From the NCBI GenBank assembly GCA_035041965.1, contig JAPYMA010001814.1:171747-235746 (forward strand): a stretch of DNA of 64,000 nt, read 5' to 3'. The notes below the pieces were generated by a model. It was not told the DNA's origin and did no database searches. It saw only the letters and a program-made list of their open reading frames with translations. Shown one piece after another: positions 1 through 12,640 of this stretch. Each line of letters begins with the position of its first letter. The stretch's first letter is position 1. The translations under genes and the position numbers were made by a program. This stretch comes from Anisakis pegreffii. Lineage: Eukaryota > Nematoda > Chromadorea > Rhabditida > Anisakidae.

Positions 1-152
1 TATGTTCACTGATTTATTCTTCATTTGTGCCTAATTTTCATTGAATCATTTGTGTTGTTTTTTAATTTATAGCGATTTGGTATCATTCGATTTAAAATCA
101 TTTGCGTTGTGTCCTCTCAGCAGTTGGAATAAATTTGTATGAATTTTTTCAG

Positions 153-3001
153 CACTAATGTGGTTTGGGTTAATTGGTGGGTTTGTGTTCATATTGCTTC
201 AGCTCATACTCATCGTTGATTTTGCACATTCATTGGCCGAGAATTGGATGGAAAAATATGAGGAAAGTGAGAGTCGAGCTTGCTATTGTGGTATGTCTAT
301 TGCGTGCACTCACTAAATTTACAGTTTTTGAAGTATTTTATTGTAAAATGATATTTTCATTGTTGGTTATTGTGATATTAAGAATGTGAATAACTGAAAA
401 TCAGCGATGCTTGCAGGTCTACTAACGTTCACAGGTCTTTGCTACGGAGTCGCAATTGCAGCCATTGTTCTCATGTTCACATTCTACACATCTGTGAGTT
501 ATCAGTGCCTTTGTGGGTTTCATTCAGAGTTTATTCATAAGTGGAAATACCGATTTAAATGTTTTTAAAGTTTGAACATTGAGAAATCGTATTTGGTAGT
601 AGGGGGTGTTGATTTGAGATATTGCGCTTGTCTTTAACGATACGGACATTTTAGACAGAGAACGTATTTAAGCTTCATAGTTTAGATAAGTTAAAAAATT
701 TTGAAATGCTCTTTTAATGAGTTCACGGACGTTCTGTGATGTATTCGTGGAAGAGGTGAACTGAAAATGAAGGACTAATTTTTCTAGGGTGCCCCATGTC
801 ATTTGCCGAAATTCTTCATCTCGTTCAATTTAATTTTGTGCGTGATCGTTTCGGTACTCTCTATTCTACCGAGTATTCAAGAGAGAATGCCACGTTCCGG
901 ATTACTTCAGTCCTCATTCATCACACTCTACACGATGTACATCACTTGGTCGGCACTCATCAATAATCCTGGTAAATTTATCAAAATATTCATTCTTACG
1001 TAAATTTTTAAAAAAATATTTGTTCGTTCAGTCGGTGGGTGAATTCTTTTAAAGTGAATGTTGAAGTAGCAAATGATAGCTGAATTAATAAAGGATGTTT
1101 GATGTTCAGACAAAGAATGCAATCCATCGATCATCAACATATTCACGAATCGCACCACACCACATGGCGAGGTTAGTCTTTCTTTTTTTTATCGTTTTGA
1201 TCGAATGTTTTTAGCCTCTTCCAATCGGTTTCGTTTAAATCAAAGTATGTGTGTTAATGAAGTCGTAATAAATGCTATTTACACTCCTCCACCGGATTAC
1301 GGAAGTAAACTAAGGTGAGCCATTCCAGGAGATGTACGGCACTCCGTTACCGGCTGAATCGTTGGTATCGTTGCTGATCTGGTTCATTTGCGTGCTCTAC
1401 GCATCATTCCGCACTTCATCGAGCTTCAACAAGATCGCTGGTGGAGGTCAATCAAGCACCATCGATTCATCAGATAATGGTTCTCAACACCAAATTATCG
1501 GTTCTGAAGTTGATATATCCACATAGTCACTACATTCGAAACAATAGCAATGAAAGCCAAAAAGATTCGAAATTGATTTTCTGATCTGTTTGAAGAAATT
1601 TTTTTTGTTTGAAAAGATTTTGTCATTCTAGATTTAGCAGATGATTTCAAAACAGCGTTAATTTTTAGTTATGTATTCGAGAAACATCTGTTCATAGAAA
1701 TTGATTGTTGTTGTATCTGTTATTAGTTGAGATTACTAGCGCAGTCAGTTAGAGTGAGAAACGATGAAGGGAAATTTCTATTTTGGATGGAGTATTTGTG
1801 ATCTATCAACTGCAACGGGACCGCTCACTTGACTGCACGTTGCATGTGAACACTTCAAACTGTCAATGCATGTTCATTGCATGTTTTCATTTGACCTGTT
1901 CTTGTATGGCTGCTTTGGGGAGCTAAAAATATTTTAGTGATGATCATCGGTTTTTTAGAATCAAGCATGATTTGGCCATAGCATACAGTTCCTTTGATAT
2001 GTTTTAGAACCACGCAAATCTTTCATTACCGCATTTGCATTTGTGAGTAGGTATTGAAGGAGATCAAATTAAATCAGTACTTTGGATTTTTTTTTTTGAG
2101 AAATTTGTGCTTCTACATTAGACATTCGACAGAAATTTCCCGTAGATCTGTGAGTGCTTGTGGCGTTTATTGAGGTGTTCTACATGTTTGAATTTCAACG
2201 AACGATATTGCTGGCGTTCATTTAAGAGCTGATTGTGAGGTGTAAGGCAGTTTTAATAGATTTTGCATGTTTTGGCATTCTTTTTCACACTCATGTCGGC
2301 ATCTTTTGACAAATGGTGCTTAAGGATGAGAGTGCAATTTCTGCAGATTGGAATTTGTTTGCTTTTTACAGAAGGTGACCCAGAATCTGCGCGTGTGTGG
2401 GATGATGAAAAAGATGCTGTCTCGTACAGTTATTCATTCTTCCACTTTGTTTTCGGTCTTGCGTCTCTCTACGTTATGATGACGCTGACCAGTTGGTACA
2501 AGTAGGTTTTTGTTTTATTCAGAGCATTCCAAATGAGTATTTTCATTCGAAGGAAACATACTGGAAAGTATTTCTACAACTCTTCTGTTGTATGTTGATA
2601 TTCAAATCGCATTATATGAAATGTTGCAAATTTGTTTGAGATTAACGCAGTTAGACTTTTTTCGCTGCCTTTCAATCACTCGTTTTTACTGATCTCATGG
2701 ACGTAAAAATATACTGATTGTGAGTCTGCCTTCGTAGATGAAAGATGTTTTTCGTTTTGGAGATCACTTGATCACTAAATTGTGAACTTGATAAAATTGA
2801 TTTTGACTTATCATATGCTATTTAAAGCAAGAACTATTTTATAACTTAAAAACTACTTCTAGACCCGATAACGATCTTCGTCATTTGAACAGTAATATGG
2901 CTGCAGTTTGGGTGAAAATTGTCTCATCATGGCTTTGCTTGGTCATCTATTCGTGGACGTTGGCTGCACCGGCGATATTCCCGGATCGTGATTTCTCGTG
3001 A
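153..3001 (+). CDS. SERINC: SERINC (serine incorporator / TMS1 family) membrane protein, 5' partial
   Basis: Seven exons join in phase: 153-290, 417-493, 788-971, 1110-1171, 1329-1446, 2372-2501 and 2863-3001. They give about 281 residues of a family usually near 450, so roughly the first third lies left of the window. Recognisable family blocks are IDFAHS-like '[13 protein letters not shown]', the membrane helix '[16 protein letters not shown]', 'LPKFFISFN', '[16 protein letters not shown]', '[19 protein letters not shown]' with 'TLTSWYKPD', and the C-terminus '[13 protein letters not shown]...FPDRDFS'. SERINCs are multi-pass proteins linked to serine incorporation into phosphatidylserine and sphingolipids; later work describes lipid scrambling. 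The donor at 1447 was chosen because its phase joins exactly to '[12 protein letters not shown]'. Reading through it would end at 1526 and lose the last helices, so that could be a truncated isoform. Identity is secure; the function of this paralogue is inferred. Confidence 0.93.
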
Positions 3002-4133
3002 AGTAAAGAGAACGAAACGAGCAATCAGAAAGAAGCAAAAAAAAAATTAATTTGCCAAAAAAGGATCGTTCTCATTTCGCGAATTTCACGATATCTATAC
3101 TGTGGTCCTTTTACGAATTGTGTGGTCTGAAACCGTCATTGAATTCAAAACATTTGTATATTTATTTTGGTTTTTCTTTTATTCAATTTCCAGCGAACAC
3201 GAAAATGATAATGGAAATTTTGTTCTATTCCATCACGAAACCCGTCGTTTCATTTCGCTTTTTTTTTCACAACTATCATTTTGAATTTGTAAATATTATG
3301 AACAGCATTGAAAGAGTATCATTGTTCATCGCTTTTGTAAGTAAGTAAATACACTCTTTGACTCTCTTATTTTCCCTGGTGGAAAGTCTGCTTTTTATTT
3401 TCGTTTTATAAAACTTTTTGAAATTTTTTCCTTCGAATGCATTTTTATGCTATGTGTGAGCCTGTTCTATACTTTCTACTACTTAATGATAGTTTACTTG
3501 AAGTGATTGTGGTTTTGTTTTGTTACATTAATCATCATATCCTTTCTAGTGATTCATTTCTCAGAAATGGTTTATTTTCCATTAAACGAATAATGTGAAC
3601 GTGCTTTGTTCTAATAGCATGGAAGTGTATATACTTGTGAAGTTTCACCAGAAATTGCTGCTTCATTTTCTCGATTCTGTACCATTATCAGTCTCGAGTC
3701 TATGCCATTATCAATCTATCGTAACTCGTTTGCCGATCGATGTTTCATTCACACGTATTTTTCAACGAAAGCAGTGAGAAATTCACGCGTATCAATTTCA
3801 TTTCCTATTTAAATGCATTTCCTTCGAAAAGTATGTAATTTTTCTTGGTATATTCCTTTTCAGTAAACGTTTTCTTTCCAAGTTTACAAATTTCTTTGGT
3901 TTGCAATACGAATATTCTGTTGCCGTCAATAATGGCGCAGTTGAATTATCATATATCTGGAGGTGGTTGTTTAGCGATTGCTTGTTATAAGAATTATGAA
4001 CTGTGAAGTTACAAGTTGATCTGGAATTCACTTCGAACGTGCGAGTGTTGTAAATTCCATATAGATGTTGTTGATTTTGTCAAGTAACTCTGCTAATTGA
4101 ACTTACAGGCAGACCACAAAGCACCGATAGAAA

Positions 4134-5081
4134 ATGGTTGTTGATATCAGTAAGATGGATCGATACGTCGGACCGGTTAGTTTGCTTGTTGTTGTTTAAC
4201 TGCGTACCGGGCACTTTGGATAATGTGATCTTGTGTGGTGCAAGGAATCTCGGCGATGTGTCCCCGAAAATTAATTTTTTCAGCGCCACTGACTCTTTTT
4301 TCAGCCGTGGATATTTTCGAGGAATTTCCTGTTCCTGATTTTCCACGTCTTCGGCTTTTTTTCCGTCCCCGCACCGCACTGGTGTAATCAACGCTTTGGA
4401 TTCAGAATTGTGCTGGAATCGCTAGCAAGACGCTTGTATTAACATCAGGCGAATCTTTTGCAAAAAGAGTTTCAATGCTGCGAAATTGAACCCGAATTTG
4501 TTTCAGGTTAATCCGTCACTTTATCCTCAGTTAACCGTTTTGCTGCTGGGAATTGGTCTTTTCTTCATGGCGTGGTTCTTCGTTTATGAGGTTATCTCTA
4601 AATCGTTTTGCCTCTTTTTTCCTGATTACTCCGGTCAGTTCGACAGACCAGTCTTTCAACTGTTCACATAACATTGTTCGCAAGCAATGCGCTCATCAAT
4701 CTTCTACAATGTTGGATAGGTTGCTGATAGGGGACATATCCAAATGGGCGGAAGTCACCTGTGGAGATAGAAAGTTGACGAAATGTATGAAGGATCTGGA
4801 AAGCATTTCCTGATATGCTTGGCAATTAGGGCTGTTCGAAACTACAGTTTGATTTAGATTATAGCTTCGGGCATTGCTGGTTATTTGATATTAGATGATT
4901 CGAGTGATGAATATCCGTTTTGCGGACATTCTTATGGGATTCTGAATATTCGATATTGCAGGTCACATCGACTAAGTACACTCGTATGTTACTGAAAGAA
5001 CTTCTGATTGCCTCAGTGGCGGCATTATTCCTTGGGTTTGGAGCGGTTTTCTTGATGCTTTGGGTGGGAATTTACGTTTGA
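4134..5081 (+). CDS. TMEM258: TMEM258 (Kuduk), oligosaccharyltransferase small subunit, complete
   Basis: Three exons (4134-4175, 4507-4590, 4962-5081) encode 81 residues; the human protein has 79. Exon 1 gives [14 protein letters not shown], exon 2 '[17 protein letters not shown]' followed by '[11 protein letters not shown]', and exon 3 starts 'VTSTKYTR', then '[19 protein letters not shown]', ending LWVGIYV. These match the family almost residue for residue: two membrane helices with the short polar STKYTR loop between them. TMEM258 is an ER-membrane subunit of the STT3A oligosaccharyltransferase complex for N-glycosylation. The upstream ATG at 4134 was kept because the frame is open; the inner ATG at 4155 (MDRYVGP) would also give a normal protein. 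A TACAG acceptor-like site at about 4105-4109 could serve SL trans-splicing. It lies 1.1 kb downstream of SERINC on the same strand, farther than usual operon spacing. No defects seen. Confidence 0.95.
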
Positions 5082-6752
5082 ATTGGTCAAATTCAATGCA
5101 ATCGACAAGTGTTTTTCACTTTGGTTAAGAATGCCTGACTCTTGGTTATTTATTGATTGTTCTATTGGTAAAAAACGATAGAGATTGGCTGTTGTGAAAC
5201 ATCCGCTGTTTTCTTTGATTATTCTTTTGTATCCATCTGTGTGCTCGTTTTTGTCGCAGATTATTGGCCAAAATTGATAATTTTGTGATACGTTGCCGTT
5301 GTTGTTGTTGTTGATAATGGTTAACTGAGAAGAAGTCTGTTTTCGGTGATCGGAAAGAACTGCTATTGGGAATTGTTTTCTTTAAGTCTCCTCACGTTTA
5401 ACCTTAGGACTTTCCACTTTTTAAGTATTCACATCAAGCAAAAATTTAATCGATAATTTTTTTGAGCATTGAGAGGTGAAACATTTTCACTGTAGTCACT
5501 TCTTTTTTTTGCGTTGCAAGAAAAAGAGTGTGTCGAAAGGAATTGAAAGTGGTTTGTTAGGTTTTTTCTTTGCAATAGGAAAAGGACGCAGTGTTACAAA
5601 GTCATCGAGTTGAGTGTTGATTTCCTGAAGTGCAATTGAATGGCAAACTGGTTGGATGGAGGCTTTTAATAAGAGGCAATAATGCGTTCGTAGTTGGCTT
5701 AATCGATTGATGCTATAGAATTTTAATTAAAAGAAAAATCGCGGAGAAGAAAAAACTAGTTATTGCTGAGTTGAGTTAAAGAAGAGCGCCTTAATTTATT
5801 TGTTCTTTTTTCTGTTAATTTTGTTTCCGTTTCATCTCAAAAATATTGTTTTTTGTTGTTATTTTTAGTCGAGTGCGTTATTTTATCGTTGTTAACTTTA
5901 AGAAATGATTGTTTTGGTCCGAGAAAATTTGAATTTCTTCATAGAGAAATAAACTTTTGCCGATTCACTTTGTTTGTCTTCTTACTTGTTTCGTTTATTT
6001 GTTTATTTATTGTTTATTAATTTTCGAGTCAAATACAAATTTAAAAAATACAACTACATAAACGAACATACAAATAATTACATTTAATCAACGAATTTGA
6101 AGTGATCCATTCATAAGGATATTTATTACTTGCATAGAGGATTTTATCACAGTTATAATCTCTTGTAGTAGAACGGTGAACACCATATGTACAGTAAACG
6201 GGAAAGCAGCACAAAACTGTACAAAACAAAGAGTAGACGAATGAGAAAATCAGGATGACCCGGTTAGTTGGTATTCTATCGATCGGTAGGTATTGTCATC
6301 GATCAATTCAGTGAGGATCTTAAAGGCAGTACTGAATGGTTATTTGCCCATGGCGTACTGTATTCTGCTTGGTTTACATACACTGTCCTCGATCACGAGA
6401 CGTAGGTATTGGGAGGAAGAAGAGGAAGAAGGATTCCACATTCTACCGATTCAACTCAAAAGCAGTCCGAGCTTACATGTATCAATAAGCTCAGGTTTAA
6501 TTAATAGCTGAGTAAGTTCGTTCATGATAGCAGAGATAATATTCTAAATGTTCGATGTGCGCTGGTGATGGGTTCCGACCGACAGTCGGATTTCGACCGA
6601 GCAATTTGGAGAGTCGATCGGAACGACGCAATGCTAGTTCGGTCGGATTCATCATCACTATATGAATTCGTTGATGTCTTAAAGTGCGCACATGATCATG
6701 TAGTTATTTGCTGAAGACTAAGCAGATCCTAGCGATCAGTGCAGTATTTCAC
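5082..6752. other. Non-coding stretch after TMEM258
   Basis: T-rich sequence after the TMEM258 stop, with an AATAAA at about 5948-5953 that could end its transcript; a 3' UTR of nearly 900 bases would be long. At 6497-6655 the minus strand is open in two frames after a TATAG acceptor-like site and is unusually GC-rich. It could be a 3' exon of the Kunitz gene, but no donor of matching phase is clear. Nothing else is supported. Confidence 0.5.
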
Positions 6753-7552
6753 CTATTGACCCACTTGCGATTTTGTTAAACTACAAAAAGATTGACAGTC
6801 GGCAAGATTCTCGAAGCGGTTCTCGTTACCACCACAGTTTTGTACGCCAAACTGGTAGCACTGCTGAGTGGTTGCATCGAAGTAGTATCGGATCAACAGT
6901 TGATCATCTGAATCGTTCGTATCATCATCAACTGTGTTGTCGCTTTCAGGGTCAAATGATGCGCACAATCCGGATTCTGAAATTTGACCAGGCTTCGAAG
7001 GTTGCAAATGAATAATTGTTTGGCGTGAAATAAGAATGACAAAAAAATTAATCGACATTCAATGCGCAGTCTTCTGAAAATTTGTTTGTTTCCTGAAAAA
7101 TTCTCAGTCGAATGATGTATTCTTCTGTTTATTTATCGTATTAGATGAATGTATGATGCATTTTGCATTTGTGCGTTACGTATCATTTGAAACACATTTC
7201 GTTTGCGAAATTTGAACAATTGAACCAAATCGAAGGAAATTATTTACGTATTCTTGACATTGCTATTACTTATGAATTTCAGAATAGACAGGTAAAAATA
7301 GGTGTGCATCTTCCGATTCAAGTTTCATTTCACTCCCATTGAATGATGAATCAGTGAGAACTGTGATACTGCCAAACAATAGCACAATAATGAGAACTTT
7401 GCTACGGATTAGAATAAACAAATACCTGGGGGTAAATAGCAGATGCTCGGGTAATGTTGCACAGCCGTGAATACCGGTGGATCGGGTAAATAGTGGGATG
7501 TCGATTCGATTATGAGTACGGATAATAAAAGTGTGAAAATGTATAATAGCAT
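6753..7552 (-). CDS. Secreted single Kunitz-domain protein with an acidic loop insertion
   Basis: Two exons on the minus strand: 7552-7426 (start, ending in phase 1 before GTATTTG) and 6976-6753 (after ATTTCAG, ending TAG), separated by a 449-bp intron, give 116 residues. Residues 1-19 or so are a signal peptide (MLLYIFTLLLSVLIIESTS). The Kunitz domain spans about residues 38-110 and has all six cysteines. C1 and C2 are eight residues apart across the splice junction (SICYLPPESGLC). C3 follows RYYFDATTQQ, and C4 lies in NCGGNENRF, followed by C5 and C6 (DCQSFC). Between C2 and C3 there are 34 residues instead of the usual 15; the extra part is rich in Asp and Ser. The residue after C2, normally P1, is Ala. 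Kunitz proteins are usually serine-protease inhibitors. The insertion sits on the primed side of the binding loop, so classic inhibition may be altered; that is inference. A further 3' exon cannot be excluded. Confidence 0.82.
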
Positions 7553-7817
7553 CACCGTTGGTGTTGTTCGATTGGCACAGTTCAATCGTCTTCAAAACGG
7601 TGTTTTTGAAACTGCAAACACATCGATATCGTAACAGTAACTATCCAATAGCAATTGCGTGTAAAATTCACGATCATAATATGCTTCTAGAGATCAATTT
7701 ATCAGTTTTCACTGATCTATTTAGGCTCAAATCATAGGCACAAATGAAAATTAACGAGCGATTGCATTCATAAGGTCCAGTAGTCGGGCGAAATTCGATG
7801 AGAACCGAAGCAAAAAA

Positions 7818-8013
7818 TTATCTGATAGCGAATGGTGAGACTTCACTTCTTTGAAAGCTGAAGCTGGCCTTCTGAGGAGGAGTCCTGGTTGCTGACTAAT
7901 TACCACAGAGATACGGCATCACAGATGATGATCATGCGCAGTGCTCTGACGATCATTATTTCATGGAGCAATTCTAGGAACGGAGTCAAACTATCGCATG
8001 CAAATCGGTCAAA
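7818..8013 (-). CDS. Two exon-like segments of unknown product, minus strand
   Basis: Minus-strand segment 8013-7915 follows a CTCAG acceptor and reads 33 codons without a stop (FDRFACDSLTPFLELL..., hydrophobic middle). A 43-bp gap with GT at 7914 and CTCAG at its end leads in phase 0 to 7871-7818, which reads KASFSFQRSEVSPFAIR and stops. The in-phase join and the protein-like composition are the only evidence. No family is recognised and no upstream exon fits. It ends 265 bases before the Kunitz start on the same strand, a spacing that would suit a nematode operon, but it may be chance. Confidence 0.2.
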
Positions 8014-11000
8014 CTGAGTAAGTAGATGCAAAAAATATGTTGGTAAATACTTGTTTTCAACGATGCAAATTATGCAATTCGATCAGATTAATGCGCTCAA
8101 TAACTTATTTTGTAAATTATCGACGATGCATTCTGCACAAAGTGAGTATTAAACATTTATCGTTAATATTTTTCGCATCGAATTAAGCAAAATTCTCAAC
8201 AATTATAGTGAAGTTTTAGTGTATATTCGTTTAAAATTTTAATCGGCACCAGTTTTGGATTCATCAATCAAAATCGCGGCAAATAACGATGGACAAGGAC
8301 TAACTTCAAATTTTTGAGCAAATGGGAGTAGGAGATATGACATGCGCTTATAACGGTAATCAGTTGAATTCAATTTGCTAAGTCAGGAATTCAGACTCGC
8401 AAACCATTGAGACAGTTGAGGTGTGATCCTGTCCAGAAGAACGCTTCTTTACGTAGGACTGAGCATTAAGCTCGGAGTAGGTTTGCAAGCATATAAGCCT
8501 TTCTTAAAACATCAGTCCAGTACTGAAGTGATTCAATGGAATGGATTCAACAAAATGCTTCGTCGATCAATCTTTATAGTCGGAGTACTTCGTGAAAGTT
8601 GGTAAGAACTAATAATGGACTAGAATAGTGAGTGACTGCATGCACATCACACAGGAAATGATCAATTATAAGGAGCAAAACAGTGATTATAATTCAAGTA
8701 ATGGTGGAATGAACAGTGAATTAATTTATGAGCTGACTGACATATGGAGCTGAGTCAAAGAATCGTAAAACGAGTTGGGAAGAGTAAATTTAAGTGAACT
8801 GAATGAGATGAATGAAAATGTTTATTTGTTTTGTGTTGATGATGGATGCAGGGGTAAACATTTCATCGAACTGCTTGGTTTTTGGGAAGGTGGTAGGTGG
8901 CTCTGGCACGCCTATTGTTCTGAAATTCACTTGTCAAACACGGAACCATTCACTGCTATTCTGACTGTTGGCTATAGTGATAATACTATTATAACTTACG
9001 AATTAACTATCAGAATACGAATGAGCCAACATTGAATACATTTATAAAGATTACTGCAAGCAAACAATACTGCAAACCTAAGAATCTACCACTCATTGAG
9101 TATACATTTGGAATAATACAAGCTCCATTCACAAAAAATCAAGCAAACATCCGAATAAGCATAATCTGAAATTTTTCTATATCTGTACAGTAAAGAATTT
9201 ATTCGTACAATGCCTCCAGTTATCCACATTATACACAAGTACATATGCGCACTGTGGAGATATTCATTTGTAAGATGTCAAATGATATTTGTTGATATCA
9301 GATGTGGAATGGCCTTGATGATTAGAGAGGAATCGAAGAATCTCAAAGATTATATCTTAGTCGTATGTTCGAGCGATTTTAACGGCAATAACATCGGTAA
9401 GCGTTTTGGATAAGGTTGATAATGAGTTGCTCGCATTCATTCTAATATACATTATATTATGTGGTTTTACATTCCGTTTGATCTTTTCATGATTTCGTAT
9501 GATATTTAGATAGGAACCCATTGAAATTGTTCACATCAATGAACAACAAGTCACTGAATCGTCTTTTCGCTAAACACCATACGAAAATGATACAATACGA
9601 ATACGAATTTCATTCATCCTTAATGTATTTCATTCATCGTTTATGCATTAGCAATTGTATCAATTTTCGGTTTATTTCCTTGAATGAGAAGCGAATTTCT
9701 TGAATGGGAAAATTCAAGCGAATCTTCAAATTCTAAGATTTTTGTCACAAGATTTGAATGCTTTCTCAAATGAATTTGAATGTGCATTCTGATTCAAAAG
9801 AAAACTGATATTCAATGATACAACAACACCAACAAAAACCGTAACAACAATTCCTCTAAATAGACGATTTTCAATCATTTCAAATGACACTATCAAAAAA
9901 ATATCAATCCACAAAACAACTTTCTTGACTGCTCAATTGCATCGAATGAGCAATCTCTTTTCAAGGTGAACCAATTCGGAACTCAGCGAAACCTGGAAGT
10001 GTCAAACATTTGTTTTTTTGTATCATCTATCCGTTCATATCGCAGCAAATCAGTGCAATCAGATGACCTTGCCTATTGTATTCCACACAAACAGATTTAA
10101 TGTTTTATATGGTTTCATTTGACTGCATTTTCTGCTTGATTTCACTCAAAAAGTCACATTCTAATTTGCTGCTGGGAATGCATTCGAAAGGAATTCGAAA
10201 TTGCTCTTCCAATTATTCGCAAAAACAATTTAGTGGAAGAAACTTTGCCTGAGAATGAGGATTGATGATGAGTGCTCAAATCGCGTTGGTAAAATGCGCA
10301 ATGAGGGTAGGTATGAAATGTCGGAAACTCTTTTAATAATATACGACGCGTGAGTTCATGAGTTACGAATGGACAATATAAACGATAGCAGATCAATTTG
10401 TGGAAATAGGTCAGTGTGTTGTGAGGCAGGCTGTTCATTATAAGGGATATTTAGGTGTTCGATCAACACACACGAACGAACATATCAATTATCACTTAAG
10501 ATCGCAAAAAGATAAGTACCAAATAATGAAAACTCATCGAAATGACAACCTTTAATTATGCCTGATCACGCACTATTGACAGTCACACATCTACCCTAAT
10601 TACATAAATTCGCCTCATAATGATGGGGATTAATGGATGGACTGACTCACTTTAGTAAAGAAATCCATCAAATTATTCAATTTTCAGATTAAGTACAAAC
10701 GTTCATTTGACGTGATGAAACACGAACGAAAATGACTTGAGTTGATGACTTGGTAATGTCTTGATTGAAATGGATGGAAGTGAAATGCAATAGCGATTGA
10801 AAGAAAATTCCTTTTTCAAAACATTCTATGAAAGCAATGTCTAATGATGTAATTCATCAATCAAATCATCAAGGTAATCATAATCATTCATTCTTGAACA
10901 ATTAGCAAAATTTTCACCTTTTTAATTCTGTCAATTCCCAGATCTCATCTCAGGACAAGTCTTTGTTCTGAGCAGTGATCAATCCACAACATTTGCAAAT

Positions 11001-11907
11001 TTGGAATAAATTTGAGCAGCACAATCCTTGTTTCGAGTGAAATTTTCTTATTGTTGAATATGAAACAAATTAGAGTGCAAAATAAAACATAGCAGGTGAT
11101 AAGGTAGAACACGATGGAACAGAATTATTCATCGAAAGTGTATAGCGAGAGGTTCCTACCAGCTCCAAATGATGACACTGTATTACTTGTGAATCAGTGT
11201 CACAATACGAAAACTCATGACGCCATAAGACACACAATTAAAAATGAGTTTGAAAGGCAGAATTAGTCGTGTCGAAATACAGATTAATACAATCTGCAAA
11301 CTAGTGGTCGTCAGAATAGGTTAGGTTATGCTGTAACCAGGCGATTGAATGGATCAGCAACGGTTACGATTATGACCTAAATAGCCACGATGAGGTGAAC
11401 GAAGAACTCAACTTTATTAGACATCGTTTCATATGCAAACTCTATTATGACTGATGATGTTTATTTTATGTGTTCATGTATCTATCACATGGGAACGAAT
11501 ATTCTGTCAATGATTTGAACATTCACGCATATCCTAAACAAATAAATACTTCTGTGTTTATGTGCATAAATAGTGATTCAGAAGTCATTCATCCAAGTCA
11601 CTCAAAATTTGTATCTCTTTTCGATAATTTAGCATTCGATTCTTTTGAGATCTCTTATGAAAGACAAAACGATTCCACAATATTGTACACGCAACTACAA
11701 GAAAAACAGTCGAGTTGCTTGCACAGTTAATGAAAAAATACGTACAATAAAAATATTTGCAATTTGCAAATTTTGCTTCATGAAATCGTCCATTTGTTGT
11801 ACACCAACAAATAAGTGTGCCAAGAGAACCGTCTTCATCGGAACTGTAATCAAGATTAAATGAATGGCAATGAGCAAAGTTTGATAAAATCTTAAGATTT
11901 GGCTGCC
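8014..11907. other. Gene-poor stretch
   Basis: About 3.9 kb of AT-rich sequence with no recognised gene. The longest frame is 8775-9035 (+, 86 codons, with FWEGGRWLWHAY in the middle); it contains a possible GATGCAG acceptor inside and matches no family I know. It could be a relic or chance. Other open frames here overlap on both strands and show no domain or splice support. Confidence 0.4.
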
Positions 11908-12640
11908 GATTCAATTTTACTTAAGCAATCTCTTCGAATAACGAATACTAACAGAATGCGATAAAAAGTAATCTGACTTATGTGATCAAAACTACGAGCT
12001 GACGTAATCCTATGGGATACACTCAAGCTCAGCCTGATTTAATTTAGTGGAGTGGCATTAAATTCAATCAAGGTTGTTTGCTTTATCGCTAAAGTTGCAT
12101 CGTTCAGTGCTACATTAACTAAAGAAAGAATTCCTCCGCATTTTTTACTGTCACCACAGTGTTGCACCAGAAACCATAATTGAGTAATATCGAAAGGACA
12201 ATCAAAATCGCTCTGACTTCAACGAATGAGAAACAGCGGATTGATTAGTGAGTGCAGTTTCTTAAAGAAAGGATGCAAGTAATCGCCAGTTGCAATAGTG
12301 AGATTCCAAAATATGTTCCTTTCTTCAGTACTAAAAACTGTATCACACTGATTTGTAAGTTAACCTTCTCTAAAATACTGTCTTACAGAACATAATATTA
12401 TCTCTCTACATCGATCAAGATGCAGATGAACTTAAATTTTCGTGGATACAACTCTGAATTTTATATTTCTATGTAATTGTCGGATGGTGGACAAATAAAA
12501 ATAATAATGAATAAAGTTCAATACAATCTCAAGGTTTAGAAACTGATTCAATTTCACTTGAGCAATCCCTTCGAATAACGAATATTAACAGAATACGATA
12601 AAATGTAATCTTACTTATGTAATCGAAACTACATGCTGAC
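11908..12640. repeat. Diverged direct repeat, two copies of about 97 bp
   Basis: Copy 1 (11908-12003) and copy 2 (12544-12640) lie in the same orientation about 640 bp apart. Shared blocks include 'TTCGAATAACGAATA', 'AACAGAAT', 'GATAAAA' and 'AAACTAC', with scattered substitutions and no large gaps; I estimate 80-85% identity by eye. Flanks also share 'AATAAAGTT'-like pieces. It is probably a dispersed repeat or a local duplication; no coding content is seen. Confidence 0.6.

Noticed and set aside
1332..1526. SERINC exon reading through to a stop at 1526 as the true end
   Set aside because: The in-phase splice at 1446 to 2372 restores the conserved last two helices and the DFS end; read-through can only be a minor isoform.
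7921..7970. ATGATGA and CTGA boxes resembling a C/D snoRNA
   Set aside because: The boxes are too close together, no terminal stem is formed, and no guide complementarity could be checked.
11470..11914. Overlapping plus and minus frames, one with a hydrophobic stretch
   Set aside because: Both strands are open only because stops are scarce here; no motif or conserved-looking block.
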